This document shows positions 8,187-16,703 of a DNA stretch of 64,000 nt, piece by piece; positions within the stretch are counted from its first letter, which is position 1; each line of letters opens with the position of its first letter. The notes beneath the pieces were generated by a model, which saw nothing but the letters and a program-made list of their open reading frames with translations, made no database searches and was not told the origin of the DNA. Source of the stretch: JAXMAR01 sp046350295. Its GTDB lineage: Bacteria; Planctomycetota; Planctomycetia; Gemmatales; Gemmataceae. The translations under genes and the position numbers were made by a program. The stretch spans positions 62,001 through 126,000 of the forward strand of contig JAXMAR010000008.1 of assembly GCA_046350295.1 (NCBI GenBank), read 5' to 3'.

Positions 8187-9281
8187 TTACGCAGCAAAGC
8201 GGGCGACACTCTTCTCGTCCCATTCGATCCCGAACCCCGGCCGGTCCGGCACGACGAGGCGCCCGTCCGCGAGCGCGAACGGCTCCGCCAGGACCGGGTA
8301 AGCCCAGTCCTGCCACTCCAGCCAATGCGCCGTCTCGGTGACCCGCAGCAGATGCGCGGCCATCTCCGGGTAGAGGTGGCTGGACACCGGAATGCCCGCC
8401 GCCCCCGCGATCGCCGCGGCGCGTAACCACCCGCTCACACCCCCGATCCGCATCATGTCCGGCATCACATAGTCCCCGGCGCCGGCACGGATGGCCGCGT
8501 CCACAGCGCGCGAACCGTAGAAGTTCTCGCCGAGCTGGACCGGCGTCTTCAGCTCACGCGTCAGTTGTGCGTAGCCCGGAATGTTGTCGTAAACGATCGG
8601 CTCCTCGAGCCAGTAGAGCCCCTCGCCGTCGAGCGCGTGGCAGCGCAGCAGCGCTTCGCCCAGCGACAGACCCTGGTTGAAATCGACCATCAACTTCACG
8701 TCCGGCCCCGCGGCCGCGCGCACCGCGGCGATGGCGGCGCAGTCGTCCTCCAGTTTCTCCCGGCCCAGCCGCAGCTTCAACGCGCCGAAGCCGCCCTCCG
8801 CTACCAGTTCGGCGGCCTCGGCCCCAAGCCCGTCCGGCGCCGTTAGCCACAAGCCGTTGCTGTTGTAGGCGGATACCGGTCCGACCGTGCCGCCGAGGAA
8901 CACCGCCAGGGGCACGTCCGCCGCTTTCGCCAGCGCGTCCCACATCGCCATGTCCAGCCCGGACAACGCGATCAGGGTCACCCCCTCCCGGCCGACAAGA
9001 TGCAACGAGCCGAGCCCGCGCTGGTAGGCGTCGAACGGGGCGACCGCTTTCCCCTCTCCCGCCGCCGCAAGGTCCTCGAGCGCCGGCACAATGTAACGCA
9101 ACGAGTTTTTCAGGTAGGGCTCCAGATAACTCCGTCCCACCACCCCCTCGTTCGTGTACAAGTCGATCAGGATCAACGGCCATTCCCGGAACGACCCCAC
9201 TTTCGATGTGACCGGCCGCTTGAGGGGCACGATCACGGGCCGCACTCGAACGTGCTTCACGCTCAACGTGTTTCGTCCCAT
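8187..9281 (-). CDS. Enolase-superfamily enzyme (mandelate racemase/muconate lactonizing type)
   Basis: A 364-residue member of the enolase superfamily with an N-terminal capping domain (1-125) and a TIM barrel. The visible barrel motifs are KLRLGR on strand 2, the metal ligands MVDFNQG, WLEEP and QLGENF, and a late His in SSHLYPE. These fit the mandelate-racemase subgroup, where a Lys and a His abstract an alpha proton next to a carboxylate. The likely substrate is a sugar acid or similar compound, but it cannot be named. The ATG at 9281 has a strong GGAGGAG upstream. It overlaps the end of the MarR gene by 19 bp, so both are one operon and MarR probably controls it. Confidence 0.87.
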   Translation of the reverse strand: MGRNTLSVKHVRVRPVIVPLKRPVTSKVGSFREWPLILIDLYTNEGVVGRSYLEPYLKNSLRYIVPALEDLAAAGEGKAVAPFDAYQRGLGSLHLVGREGVTLIALSGLDMAMWDALAKAADVPLAVFLGGTVGPVSAYNSNGLWLTAPDGLGAEAAELVAEGGFGALKLRLGREKLEDDCAAIAAVRAAAGPDVKLMVDFNQGLSLGEALLRCHALDGEGLYWLEEPIVYDNIPGYAQLTRELKTPVQLGENFYGSRAVDAAIRAGAGDYVMPDMMRIGGVSGWLRAAAIAGAAGIPVSSHLYPEMAAHLLRVTETAHWLEWQDWAYPVLAEPFALADGRLVVPDRPGFGIEWDEKSVARFAA

Positions 9282-9760
9282 CGCGATTCTCCTCCGCGCT
9301 CTGCGTCAGCCCTGGGTGATTCGGCGGCCCGCGCACAGGCGGAAAGCCGCTCCAATTCGCCGACGAGCGCCGCCCACTTCTCCCGCCCGAAGCGCTCGAT
9401 GATCTCCGTCTGCGTGTGTCCCCAGGCCGGATCGGCAGCGTCCAGGACCCGCAGTCCCTTCTTTGTGAACTCCACGGTTCGTGATCGACCGTCCGGCCCG
9501 GCGCCTATCGTCACCCAGCCGTCCCGCCGCATCGGCGCCACGGCCCGGTAAAAGGAGGTGCGGTCCATGCAAAGGTCCTCCGCCATACGGGTGAGCGGCT
9601 CGCGCGCGTGCCGCTGGATCGCGCGCAACACCGCCAGCTGGGTCACATTCAGTCCGGCCGGTTCGAGGACCGCGTCGAACGCCCGGGCCAGAATCCGCGA
9701 GGCGCGGCGGACGGTGGTGCAGGCGCACGGCCGGGGTACGGGAGTCCTTGCCTCAGCCAA
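9263..9760 (-). CDS. MarR-family transcriptional regulator
   Basis: A 165-residue winged-helix regulator. The helix-turn-helix and wing are in the middle (LNVTQLAVLRAIQRHAREPL, then MDRTSFYRAVAPMRRDG and PDGRSRTVEFT), with helical ends for dimerisation. I place the start at a TTG (9760), because GGAGG lies nine bases upstream. Longer versions would run through a promoter and a palindrome (9779-9794), which then serve as its own control region. It is co-transcribed with the enolase-family gene downstream. Its ligand is probably an aromatic or sugar-acid compound linked to that enzyme, which is inference. Confidence 0.85.
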   Translation of the reverse strand: MAEARTPVPRPCACTTVRRASRILARAFDAVLEPAGLNVTQLAVLRAIQRHAREPLTRMAEDLCMDRTSFYRAVAPMRRDGWVTIGAGPDGRSRTVEFTKKGLRVLDAADPAWGHTQTEIIERFGREKWAALVGELERLSACARAAESPRADAERGGESRWDETR

Positions 9761-9778
9761 TGTCGGCTTCCTCCAAAC

Positions 9779-9819
9779 TGATGTATACACATCATACATG
9801 CGCCGATCAAACTCGGCAA
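9779..9819 (-). promoter_or_regulatory. Promoter and operator of the MarR-enolase operon
   Basis: On the minus strand, TTGCCG (9819-9814) and TATGAT (9796-9791) are 17 bp apart and match sigma70-type boxes in 4 and 5 of 6 positions. The palindrome TGATGT-ATAC-ACATCA (9779-9794) covers the -10 box. A MarR dimer bound there would block the promoter, the usual autorepression arrangement. The ribosome site and TTG start follow directly. Confidence 0.6.
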
Positions 9820-9943
9820 GCTTCCACGGGCCCTGAGATTCCAAAATCCCTCGCGCCGCTGTCGATTCCGCCCCTTGTCGTTCGACCACATTGTGCCGTG
9901 GGTATTCCCTCAACGGCATGTCTACCCGATCTCTTGAAGGAGT

Positions 9944-10498
9944 ATGAAGATGCTGCGACGATTCCTTTCCGGCGCCCTCCTGCCCGCCCTGCTACCCATC
10001 CTTGCGCTCGCAAGCCACGCCGGCGAGAAGCCCGCGGTCAAGCTGCCGACGCCCCCGACGAATGCAGCGTTCGACAAACTGAAGAAGCTGGCGGGGACCT
10101 GGCTCGCCGCTGGCGACGACGGTAAGGCCACCGATCAGGTCGTGTCGATCATCAAGGTGACCGCGGGGGGCAGCGCCGTTCACGAGACGCTCTTTCCGGG
10201 CCAGCCGCACGAGATGGTCTCGGTCTACACCGTGGACGGGCCGGATCTGATCATGACCCACTACTGCGTGCTGGGCAATCAGCCACGCATGAAGGCCGAT
10301 CCGAAGTCCGCCTCGAATCAGATCGTGTGGCGCTTCGCCGGCGGAACCAACCTCGATCCCAAGAAGGACAAGCACATGCACGAAGCGACCCTGACCATCG
10401 TCAGCGACGACCGGATCGAGCTCAACGGCATCGGCTGGGAGAACGGCGCCCCGCTGAAGGAAATGTGCTGCGGCATGAAGCTCGTGCGCAAAAAGTAA
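9944..10498 (+). CDS. Secreted hypothetical protein, lipocalin-like barrel suspected
   Basis: A 184-residue protein with a clear signal peptide (up to ALASHA). The mature part begins with a helix and LAGTW, then alternating strands (SVYTVDGPDLIMTHYCVLGN). This pattern is common in small beta-barrel proteins of planctomycetes that bind or sense small molecules. Two Cys near the end (EMCCGMK) may form a disulfide or bind metal. GAAGGAG precedes the ATG. It is divergent from the MarR operon. I cannot assign a function. Confidence 0.7.
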   Translation: MKMLRRFLSGALLPALLPILALASHAGEKPAVKLPTPPTNAAFDKLKKLAGTWLAAGDDGKATDQVVSIIKVTAGGSAVHETLFPGQPHEMVSVYTVDGPDLIMTHYCVLGNQPRMKADPKSASNQIVWRFAGGTNLDPKKDKHMHEATLTIVSDDRIELNGIGWENGAPLKEMCCGMKLVRKK

Positions 10499-10512
10499 CG
10501 CAAACGAACACA

Positions 10513-10625
10513 CGGGAGGGCGAGGCGCACGCCGAGCCGAGGAGCACGCATCGAGCCGAGGGCTCCCGCCGAGCCGACTCAAGTCCCCGCCAATACCCGG
10601 CTCGGCAGGAGCCTCGCCCTCCCGG
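10513..10625. repeat. Palindromic intergenic repeat, family A
   Basis: The left part CGGGAGGGCGAGGC (10513-10526) pairs with the right part (10599-10625), whose core is CTCGGCAGGAGCCTCGCC. Smaller GAGCCGA units lie between them. The same core recurs at 38641-38710. The right part lies inside the last 16 codons of the Dus gene on the minus strand, so the repeat supplies that protein's C-terminus and stop codon. It may also serve as a terminator between two convergent genes. Confidence 0.65.
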
Positions 10626-11619
10626 CGTCGCTCCTGCGTGCCGCGCCGAGATAGTTCAGAAGGTCCTCGAGCTCCGCGCAGCCTTTGACCGCGTCGAACC
10701 ACGAAAGGCGCCCGTCGTGGTTGGCCATGCGGAGCCACTGCTTCACCCGCGGCAGGATGTACTTCGAAGGCAATCCCGATACCCGGCACAGGTCGGCATA
10801 GCGCAAGAGCAACGCCAGCCACTCCGCTGGCGTTCCCGTGAGTCCGATCCGGACCGCCGCCAATGCCAAGCTCGCCGGCGCCTCAAGCGCAAGGATCGGC
10901 CAGCGCCCCGCGGCCCAACATGAAGTGCTGACAGCCGGTCTCGTCCCGGCAGCGGCGCGGTCGTCGATCGTCCAGATCTCGCCGTTCGCCACGACCGGGA
11001 TGCCCAGCCGCGGCGTACCGCGCCGAGCGGCTTCCAGTAGGCAGGTGGCCGATAGCCCTGCGTCTTGGTGCGCGTGCACGGTGATCCAGTCGAAGCCCCC
11101 TTCCGCGGCCCGCTCGGCGTTGACATGGATCGCTTGCATGTCGTCCCAGCCGAGCCGCAATTTCGCGCTCACGGGCACATGCGCCGGTACCGCGGCCCGG
11201 ACCGCGGCGACGATGGCGCGAATGCGCTCCGGATATTGCAAGAGCGTGGCCCCGCCGTCATGGCGGTTCACCGTCCGCGCCGGGCAGCCGAAGTTGAGGT
11301 CCACCGCCCGAGCCCCGGCCCGGACCGCGACCAGCGCGGCCTCGGCCAGGAGAGCGGGGTCGCCTCCCAGGATCTGCACCTGCACCGGGAGTCCCGCGGG
11401 CGTCCTGCCACCGTTCATCAGCTCGGGAACGTGCCTCTGAAAGACGCGCAGGCCCGGAACCGCCTGGCTGATCCGCAAGAACTCCGCCACGCAAAACGTG
11501 AAACCGCCCAGCTCCGACAAAAGCGCGCGCATGGGCCGGTCGGTGACGCCCTCCATCGGCGCCAGCACGAGCGCCCCGGCGCCGGCCTCGATCCATGGAA
11601 TCTCTGTCGCGATGGTCAC
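10579..11619 (-). pseudogene. dus: tRNA-dihydrouridine synthase, with two compensating frameshifts
   Basis: A 346-codon frame for an FMN-dependent Dus enzyme, which reduces uridine in tRNA. The N-terminal TIM barrel is intact: LAPMEGVTDRPMR, the catalytic Cys in NFGCPARTVNRHDGGA, and SAKLRLGWDD. After ANGEIWTIDD (about 10965) the frame goes wrong. The true continuation, with TGCQHFMLGRGALADP, lies in another frame down to about 10890, after which the first frame is correct again (LTGTPAEWLALLLRYA). One base lost and one gained would explain this. The FMN-phosphate loop GRG falls in the shifted part, so the product as read would be inactive. The GTG start at 11619 overlaps the upstream stop as GTGA. 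Sequencing error is as likely as decay. Confidence 0.75.
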
Positions 11620-12902
11620 GGCGCCTTTCGCATGGTCAGAGTCGTCGGCTCGGCCGTGATCTTCAGGCGGGGAATGGTCAGGCGCCCTGTCGCATCGGCG
11701 CGAACCTCGCCCTTCGCCGCGCCGAAGCTCCAGCGCGCCGTCGCTCCAGGGGCCAGGCGCAGCGCTTGCAAGCGACGCAACGTGACGTCCGCGGTCGCTT
11801 CCGCCGGGAGCGCGAACCTCGTCTTGAGCTCCGAAGGCTTGACAAGAGAAAGCGTCATCTCCACCTCGTCCGGCGTGTCGCGCACGGTCCGCCACCGGAA
11901 GAAGGCGTTGATCTGCCCCGCCTTCTTGTCGGCCAGACGGCTCGGCCACGGCAACGGATCGTTGGTCGACGCGTCGGTGAATACCGGGTAGGCCTCGTTC
12001 TTCTTGACGCTCAACCAGTCGAACGAATCGATCAGGTCGTTCACCTTCATGATACTGGCGTGGTTGTTCGCATGCCCGAACGGGCCCCAGTACAGGATGA
12101 GCGCATACTTGCGCTCAGTCATGGCTTTGACGAAGCCGTCGTGCCCGCGCGACCAGCCGTCGTTCTGCGCGGAATAGTCGACGACGACCGGCGGGTCCGG
12201 CAACGCGACGCCCTCCGGCGCCTCCTTCACGCCGAAATACATCCGGCTGGAAACATGCTTGACCTCGGCCGGAACATTGGCCTTGATGGCGGCGAACACG
12301 TCGCCATGCCGCATGCCGATGCCCAGCGTCCCGCTGCCTCCCATCGAGTTGCCGCACAGGTAAACGCGGTTGGCGTCGATGCCGTAGCGCTCGATCACCC
12401 AGCGCACCGTGTCGATCACGCGCTTGTCCGTCGGGCTGACGTCCGGGCCCGGGTATTTGTTGATGCCCCACCACCAGTCCCCCTTGTTGGCCCGACAATC
12501 GAGATAGAGGCCGAAGAAATCCGGCGGCGCATGGTAGATGTCGTGGTTCCCCACGGTCGTCGTGCAGGCCAGACACGAGTGAACATCGTGCCCGGCGGAG
12601 TGCAGCACCACGTAGAGCGGCGCCTTCGCACGCGCCTTCTTCGGATGGAGCACCAGAAACGTGTCGCGCTGTGGCTCCGCATAGCCCCACGCCTTCCTCG
12701 TCCCGTGCCGGTAGGTGTCCAGCTTTCGCCCGCTGAACTCCGACTCCTTCTGCCGTTCCGGCGGCCAGCTCGCCTCCTCAGCGCACGCCACCGTCGCCGC
12801 CAAGAAGACCAGCGTCGCCAGGAAGATCGGAACCTTCAGGCTAACCTTCGGACGCAGGTCGGGCCTCAACTCCATCGTCTCATCCCGGGTATTGCCCAAC
12901 AT
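11616..12902 (-). CDS. Secreted alpha/beta hydrolase, esterase-like
   Basis: A 428-residue protein with a late signal sequence (about 20-41, ending VACAEEA). The hydrolase core has an elbow GNSMGGS with Ser186 and a probable catalytic His in the segment FGHANNHAS. The C-terminal 100 residues form strands that look like an extra beta domain. The ATG at 12902 has GGGAGGAAGAG upstream, while an inner ATG at 12875 lacks one. Its stop overlaps the Dus start by 4 bp (GTGA), so the two are translationally coupled, although no functional link is evident. Confidence 0.72.
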   Translation of the reverse strand: MLGNTRDETMELRPDLRPKVSLKVPIFLATLVFLAATVACAEEASWPPERQKESEFSGRKLDTYRHGTRKAWGYAEPQRDTFLVLHPKKARAKAPLYVVLHSAGHDVHSCLACTTTVGNHDIYHAPPDFFGLYLDCRANKGDWWWGINKYPGPDVSPTDKRVIDTVRWVIERYGIDANRVYLCGNSMGGSGTLGIGMRHGDVFAAIKANVPAEVKHVSSRMYFGVKEAPEGVALPDPPVVVDYSAQNDGWSRGHDGFVKAMTERKYALILYWGPFGHANNHASIMKVNDLIDSFDWLSVKKNEAYPVFTDASTNDPLPWPSRLADKKAGQINAFFRWRTVRDTPDEVEMTLSLVKPSELKTRFALPAEATADVTLRRLQALRLAPGATARWSFGAAKGEVRADATGRLTIPRLKITAEPTTLTMRKAP

Positions 12903-13083
12903 GCCGCTCTTCCTCCCTATCAGGCCACTGGCGCGGCACGCCAGAGGTCCGGCGCGCCGTCTTGGACGGCGCGTGACAATGGCATCGGCGCCGAGACGGC
13001 GCCTACAGTGCCTGGCCGTTGATCCTTCCAGTCCTGAAGGCGCTTCGCAAGGACGAGGCGATCTTGGTATTTGTTCAATGCTG

Positions 13084-13383
13084 TTAGGCAGTCGGCGTCT
13101 TGCTCAAAATCTTGTCCATTTCCGCGGCGTTGAAGGCGCGCAAAGTCGTCGTGTGGACGTTGCCCAACGCCCCCAGGCGCAGGATGGCGCCGGTGGCCGT
13201 TTCGTCGTCCGGCGCTTCGAAGACGAGCATGCCGTCGTAAGCGCCGAGCGTCCAGTAGACATCCCGGATCTTGATCCCCAGCTTCTTGGAGACCGCCTTG
13301 AACGCGGCGGCCCGCCGAGTCGTTTCGTCGATGCTCTTGACTCCCTGCTGCGTGAATTTGATCGTGGTGATGTAAGTGGCCAT
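13084..13383 (-). CDS. GYD-domain protein
   Basis: A 99-residue protein of the GYD family, a small ferredoxin-like alpha/beta fold. It has the family pattern: N-terminal strand YITTIKFT, helix with TTRRAAAFKAVSKKLG, the central YWTLGAYDGMLVFEAPDDE and then AILRLGALGNVHTTTLRAF. The family is widespread and its role is not established. The ATG at 13383 has AAAGGAG upstream. It stands alone between secreted enzymes. Confidence 0.85.
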   Translation of the reverse strand: MATYITTIKFTQQGVKSIDETTRRAAAFKAVSKKLGIKIRDVYWTLGAYDGMLVFEAPDDETATGAILRLGALGNVHTTTLRAFNAAEMDKILSKTPTA

Positions 13384-13477
13384 GCCCGGATCTCCTTTCA
13401 ATGGATTGAGTATCCCCGATTGTCTTGAGGATCTCCATCTCGATTCCGAAATCCTTGTTTCCCGGAATGGCGGCGCC

Positions 13478-14827
13478 TCAGCGCGTGATCGGCAACGTCG
13501 ACGTCGCCTTGCGCTCGCCGCGGATCACCTTCGAGCCTTCGCCGGTCAGACGCAAATACCAGTCGGACGGCAAACCGTCGAAAGTGGCGAACTTGGCCTG
13601 TGTCGGCGGGTTGTTGGTCACCTTGAAGATGGCCGTCCCCTCGTCCACCTCGTCGAACATGGCGACATAGGCCATGTCGACGCCGAGGCCCGTCGCGGTC
13701 ACGAACTGGCGCCAGAAGAACTCGCCCCCCAGGCGGGGAAGCGTGGCGCCGGCGGCGGCCTTGCCTTTCAGGTTCGTCCAGCCGAAGCCCGGATAGATGA
13801 CCGGCAGGTAGGCCATGCCCGCCTTTTTCGCTTCCGCCAGGTCGCCTTTCCAGGACCCGGTCGCGGCGTGCTTCTTGCCGTCGACCGTCATCGCGTTGCC
13901 GACGTTCCACGGGGAGATCACGTCGAAGCGCCTGAGCGCCCTGGCCCATTCGGCGTTCTTCTCCGAGCGCCAGTACCAGGGACAGCCGCCGATGAGTGTG
14001 GCGCCGTACGGAGAATCTGCCTTGAAGAAGTCGATGATGCGATGAGCGAGGTCGGGCCCGAAGCGGTCGCTGAAGAAGCCCCAGACGAACACGACCGGCT
14101 TGCCGTTGTGGCGGAGGTAGCGGTCGTCCTTGGTGACCTCGAGCTTGTCGACGAGGCGCTTCCAGTCGGCGATCAACTGGTCCTGGAGCCTGGCCGGGGC
14201 CGCGCCGCTCAGGTCGTAGCAGACGGCGTAGACGCGGCCGGTCTTCGTGGCCGAGGCGCGGACGTGTGCGAGGACGCGATCGAGCGACGGGTGGCCAAGC
14301 TCGACGACGAAGCGTTGGAGGAACACGCCGTCGATCCCGTACTGCTCCATCCACTTGAAATGCCGCTCGACGGTCGCCGGGTTGGCCGAGCTGAAGAGGG
14401 CGGCCGGGGCGCCGTCGGGATAGGTGAAGCCCGGCGCGGCGTACTTCTCGCCGGCGCCCAGCTCGGACATGTCGGGCCACATCTCGAAGGTGAGCGTGTC
14501 CGGCCCGATGCGCCGGCCGTTGCGGCTCCAGTGCCGCCAGCCTTCTCCGGCCGGATCGCCCGGGCAGCGGAACCAGCCCTGGTAGCCGCAGAGGACCTTG
14601 TGACGCAGGCTGGCGGCGTCGATGACGACGGGCTTGGGGGCGTCGGCCTTGTCGCCCGCGAAGACGTGGCGTGGCGCGATCAGAGCGATCGCTGCCGCGA
14701 CGGAGAGAATAACGCACAGCCGTGCCTTGAAGCGGTCGCTCAACCCGGCTTGTTTTCCTTCGAGATATGCGCGTGCTTCGTTTATGTCTGTTTCGGCGGC
14801 CGTGCGGACGATAACCGGCAGGCTCAC
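13478..14827 (-). CDS. Truncated ParE/RelE-type toxin fused in frame to a secreted GH71/99-like protein
   Basis: A 449-residue frame. Residues 1-35 match the N-terminus of a ParE/RelE toxin (VIVRTAAETDINEARAYLEG, then QAGLSDRF), and the rest of the toxin is missing. A hydrophobic stretch (38-50) and FAGD follow, which look like the signal peptide of a second protein. The remainder is a glycoside-hydrolase 71/99-like domain starting LCGYQGWFRCPGDP, with MWPDMSE, GVFLQRFV and MFDEVDEGTA. The GTG at 14827 overlaps the antitoxin stop as GTGA, the normal toxin position. A TTG at 14743 could start the secreted protein separately. The junction suggests a deletion that joined the two genes. Confidence 0.75.
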   Translation of the reverse strand: MSLPVIVRTAAETDINEARAYLEGKQAGLSDRFKARLCVILSVAAAIALIAPRHVFAGDKADAPKPVVIDAASLRHKVLCGYQGWFRCPGDPAGEGWRHWSRNGRRIGPDTLTFEMWPDMSELGAGEKYAAPGFTYPDGAPAALFSSANPATVERHFKWMEQYGIDGVFLQRFVVELGHPSLDRVLAHVRASATKTGRVYAVCYDLSGAAPARLQDQLIADWKRLVDKLEVTKDDRYLRHNGKPVVFVWGFFSDRFGPDLAHRIIDFFKADSPYGATLIGGCPWYWRSEKNAEWARALRRFDVISPWNVGNAMTVDGKKHAATGSWKGDLAEAKKAGMAYLPVIYPGFGWTNLKGKAAAGATLPRLGGEFFWRQFVTATGLGVDMAYVAMFDEVDEGTAIFKVTNNPPTQAKFATFDGLPSDWYLRLTGEGSKVIRGERKATSTLPITR

Positions 14828-15045
14828 GGCTTTGCCTCCTTGATGCCCAGCACATCGCGCCAAGGCCGCCCCTCCCCTGGCTGAGCGTCGGCCTCCGAGC
14901 GCCGTCGTGCCAGCTCCATCCGATGCCATTCCGGCACTTCCTCACGCGTCAGCGAGGGTGGGAGCGTGTCCCATATCCTCTCGATAAGCTCCAATCTCTC
15001 GGGGACGCTGAGCCGGTCGATGAGTGTCTCGATTGTCACGGACAT
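14824..15045 (-). CDS. Antitoxin of a type II toxin-antitoxin pair (addiction-module component family)
   Basis: A 73-residue acidic protein matching the small antitoxins annotated as putative addiction-module component: LIDRLSVPERLELIERIWDT, then LTREEVPEWHRMELARRRSE and the end PWRDVLG. Such antitoxins bind and neutralise a ParE/RelE toxin encoded just downstream. The ATG at 15045 has GGGAG upstream. The downstream toxin is cut after 35 residues, so this antitoxin is probably an orphan. It may still repress the promoter now used by the fused secreted gene. Confidence 0.8.
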   Translation of the reverse strand: MSVTIETLIDRLSVPERLELIERIWDTLPPSLTREEVPEWHRMELARRRSEADAQPGEGRPWRDVLGIKEAKP

Positions 15046-15245
15046 GGCTGTTTCTCCCGTTTCTCGTAACCTCCACGCGTGGGCGTCATCCACTTTCCTC
15101 GTCTCATGATATTCGGAGCGACCCCTTCACGAAGAGCCTGAACCGCGAAGCGCCCCTCTCAGTGGACCAGAAGCACGCCCCCGCCCCGCCCTGCCCCTAT
15201 AACATCCTTCCCAACACTGTCTTCTTCCACACCCGGAGGCCCGCC

Positions 15246-16658
15246 GTGCCCGCCAAAGAAGTGCTCGCTCTCATCCGCGACAAGGACATCGAGGCCATCG
15301 ACCTTCGCTTCATGGATTTCCCCGGCCTGTGGCAACACTTCAGCGTGCCGGCCGACACCTTCTCCGAGGCCACCTTCGAGGAAGGCCTCGGCTTCGACGG
15401 CTCCTCCATCCGCGGCTGGCAGGCCATCAACGAATCGGACATGCTCCTCATCCCGCAGCCGGATACCGCCTTCGTCGACCCCTTCATGGTCGACAAGACG
15501 CTGGTGATGCTCTGCAACATCCAGGATCCCTTAACCAAGGAGGACTACAGCCGCGATCCGCGCAACGTCGCCCGCAAGGCCGTCAACTACATGAAGTCGA
15601 CCGGCATCGCCGACGTCGCCTACTTCGGCCCCGAGCTGGAGTTCTTCGTCTTCGACGATGTCCGCTACGACTTCACCACCCACTCCGGCTACTACTTCCT
15701 CGACTCGGCCGAAGGCGCCTGGAACACCGGCCGCGAGGAGCACCCCAACCTCGCCTACAAGCTGCGTTACAAGGAAGGCTACTTTCCCGTGCCACCCGCG
15801 GATTCGCTGCACGACATCCGCAGCGAGATGATGCTCACCATGAAGCGCTGCGGCCTGCACATCGAGGCCCAGCACCACGAGGTCGCCACCGGCGGCCAGG
15901 GCGAGATCGACATGCGCTTCGCCCCCTTGGTCGAGATGGCCGACAACGTGCTCAAGTACAAGTACATAGTCAAGAACGTCGCCAAGAAGCACGGCAAGAC
16001 CGCCACCTTCATGCCCAAGCCCCTCTTCATGGACAACGGCAGCGGCATGCACGTACACAGCTCGCTCTGGAAAGGCGGCGTCAACCTCTTCGCCGGCTCC
16101 GGCTACGCCGGCCTCTCCGACATGGCCCTCTACGCCATCGGCGGCCTACTGCGGCATGCGCCGGCGCTGTGCGCGATCACCAATCCGACGACCAACAGCT
16201 ACAAACGCCTCGTTCCCGGCTACGAGGCGCCGGTGAACCTCGCGTACAGCCGCCGCAACCGCTCCGCCTCGATCCGCATCCCCGTCTACTCGCCGAGTCC
16301 CAAGGCCAAGCGCATCGAGTTCCGTTGCCCCGATGGCTCCTCGAACCCGTACCTGGCGTTCTCCGCGATGCTCATGGCGATGATCGACGGCATCAAGAAC
16401 CGCATCAAGCCCGGCGAACCGCTGGACAAGGACATCTACGACCTGCCGGCGGAGGAGCTGGCCCGCGTGCCGAAGGCGCCGGGATCGCTGGAGGAATCGC
16501 TGAACGCGCTGGAACGCGACCACGAGTTCCTTCTGCAAGGCGAGGTCTTCACGCCCGACGTGATCAGCACCTGGATCTGGTACAAGCGTGAGAAGGAAGT
16601 AGACGCCATCCGGCTGCGGCCGCATCCGTATGAGTTCATGCTGTATTTTGATATTTGA
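15246..16658 (+). CDS. glnA: Glutamine synthetase, type I
   Basis: A 470-residue GSI enzyme that makes glutamine from glutamate, ammonia and ATP in the cytoplasm as a dodecamer. It is full length for the family. Motifs include FDGSSIRGW, the metal ligands in FGPELEFFVFDD, HHEVATGGQGEIDMRF, the ATP loop region KPLFMDNGSGMHVHSSLWK and NPTTNSYKRLVPGYEAP. KDIYDLP carries Tyr398, matching the adenylylation site of the regulated beta subtype. The GTG at 15246 has GGAGG six bases upstream; longer starts give a tail that does not resemble the family. It stands alone without ammonium-transport or PII genes. Confidence 0.97.
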   Translation: MPAKEVLALIRDKDIEAIDLRFMDFPGLWQHFSVPADTFSEATFEEGLGFDGSSIRGWQAINESDMLLIPQPDTAFVDPFMVDKTLVMLCNIQDPLTKEDYSRDPRNVARKAVNYMKSTGIADVAYFGPELEFFVFDDVRYDFTTHSGYYFLDSAEGAWNTGREEHPNLAYKLRYKEGYFPVPPADSLHDIRSEMMLTMKRCGLHIEAQHHEVATGGQGEIDMRFAPLVEMADNVLKYKYIVKNVAKKHGKTATFMPKPLFMDNGSGMHVHSSLWKGGVNLFAGSGYAGLSDMALYAIGGLLRHAPALCAITNPTTNSYKRLVPGYEAPVNLAYSRRNRSASIRIPVYSPSPKAKRIEFRCPDGSSNPYLAFSAMLMAMIDGIKNRIKPGEPLDKDIYDLPAEELARVPKAPGSLEESLNALERDHEFLLQGEVFTPDVISTWIWYKREKEVDAIRLRPHPYEFMLYFDI

Positions 16659-16703
16659 GCGAATCCCATCAGGGCAACCCAGCCGGGACCGGAGGAAACA
16701 ACA

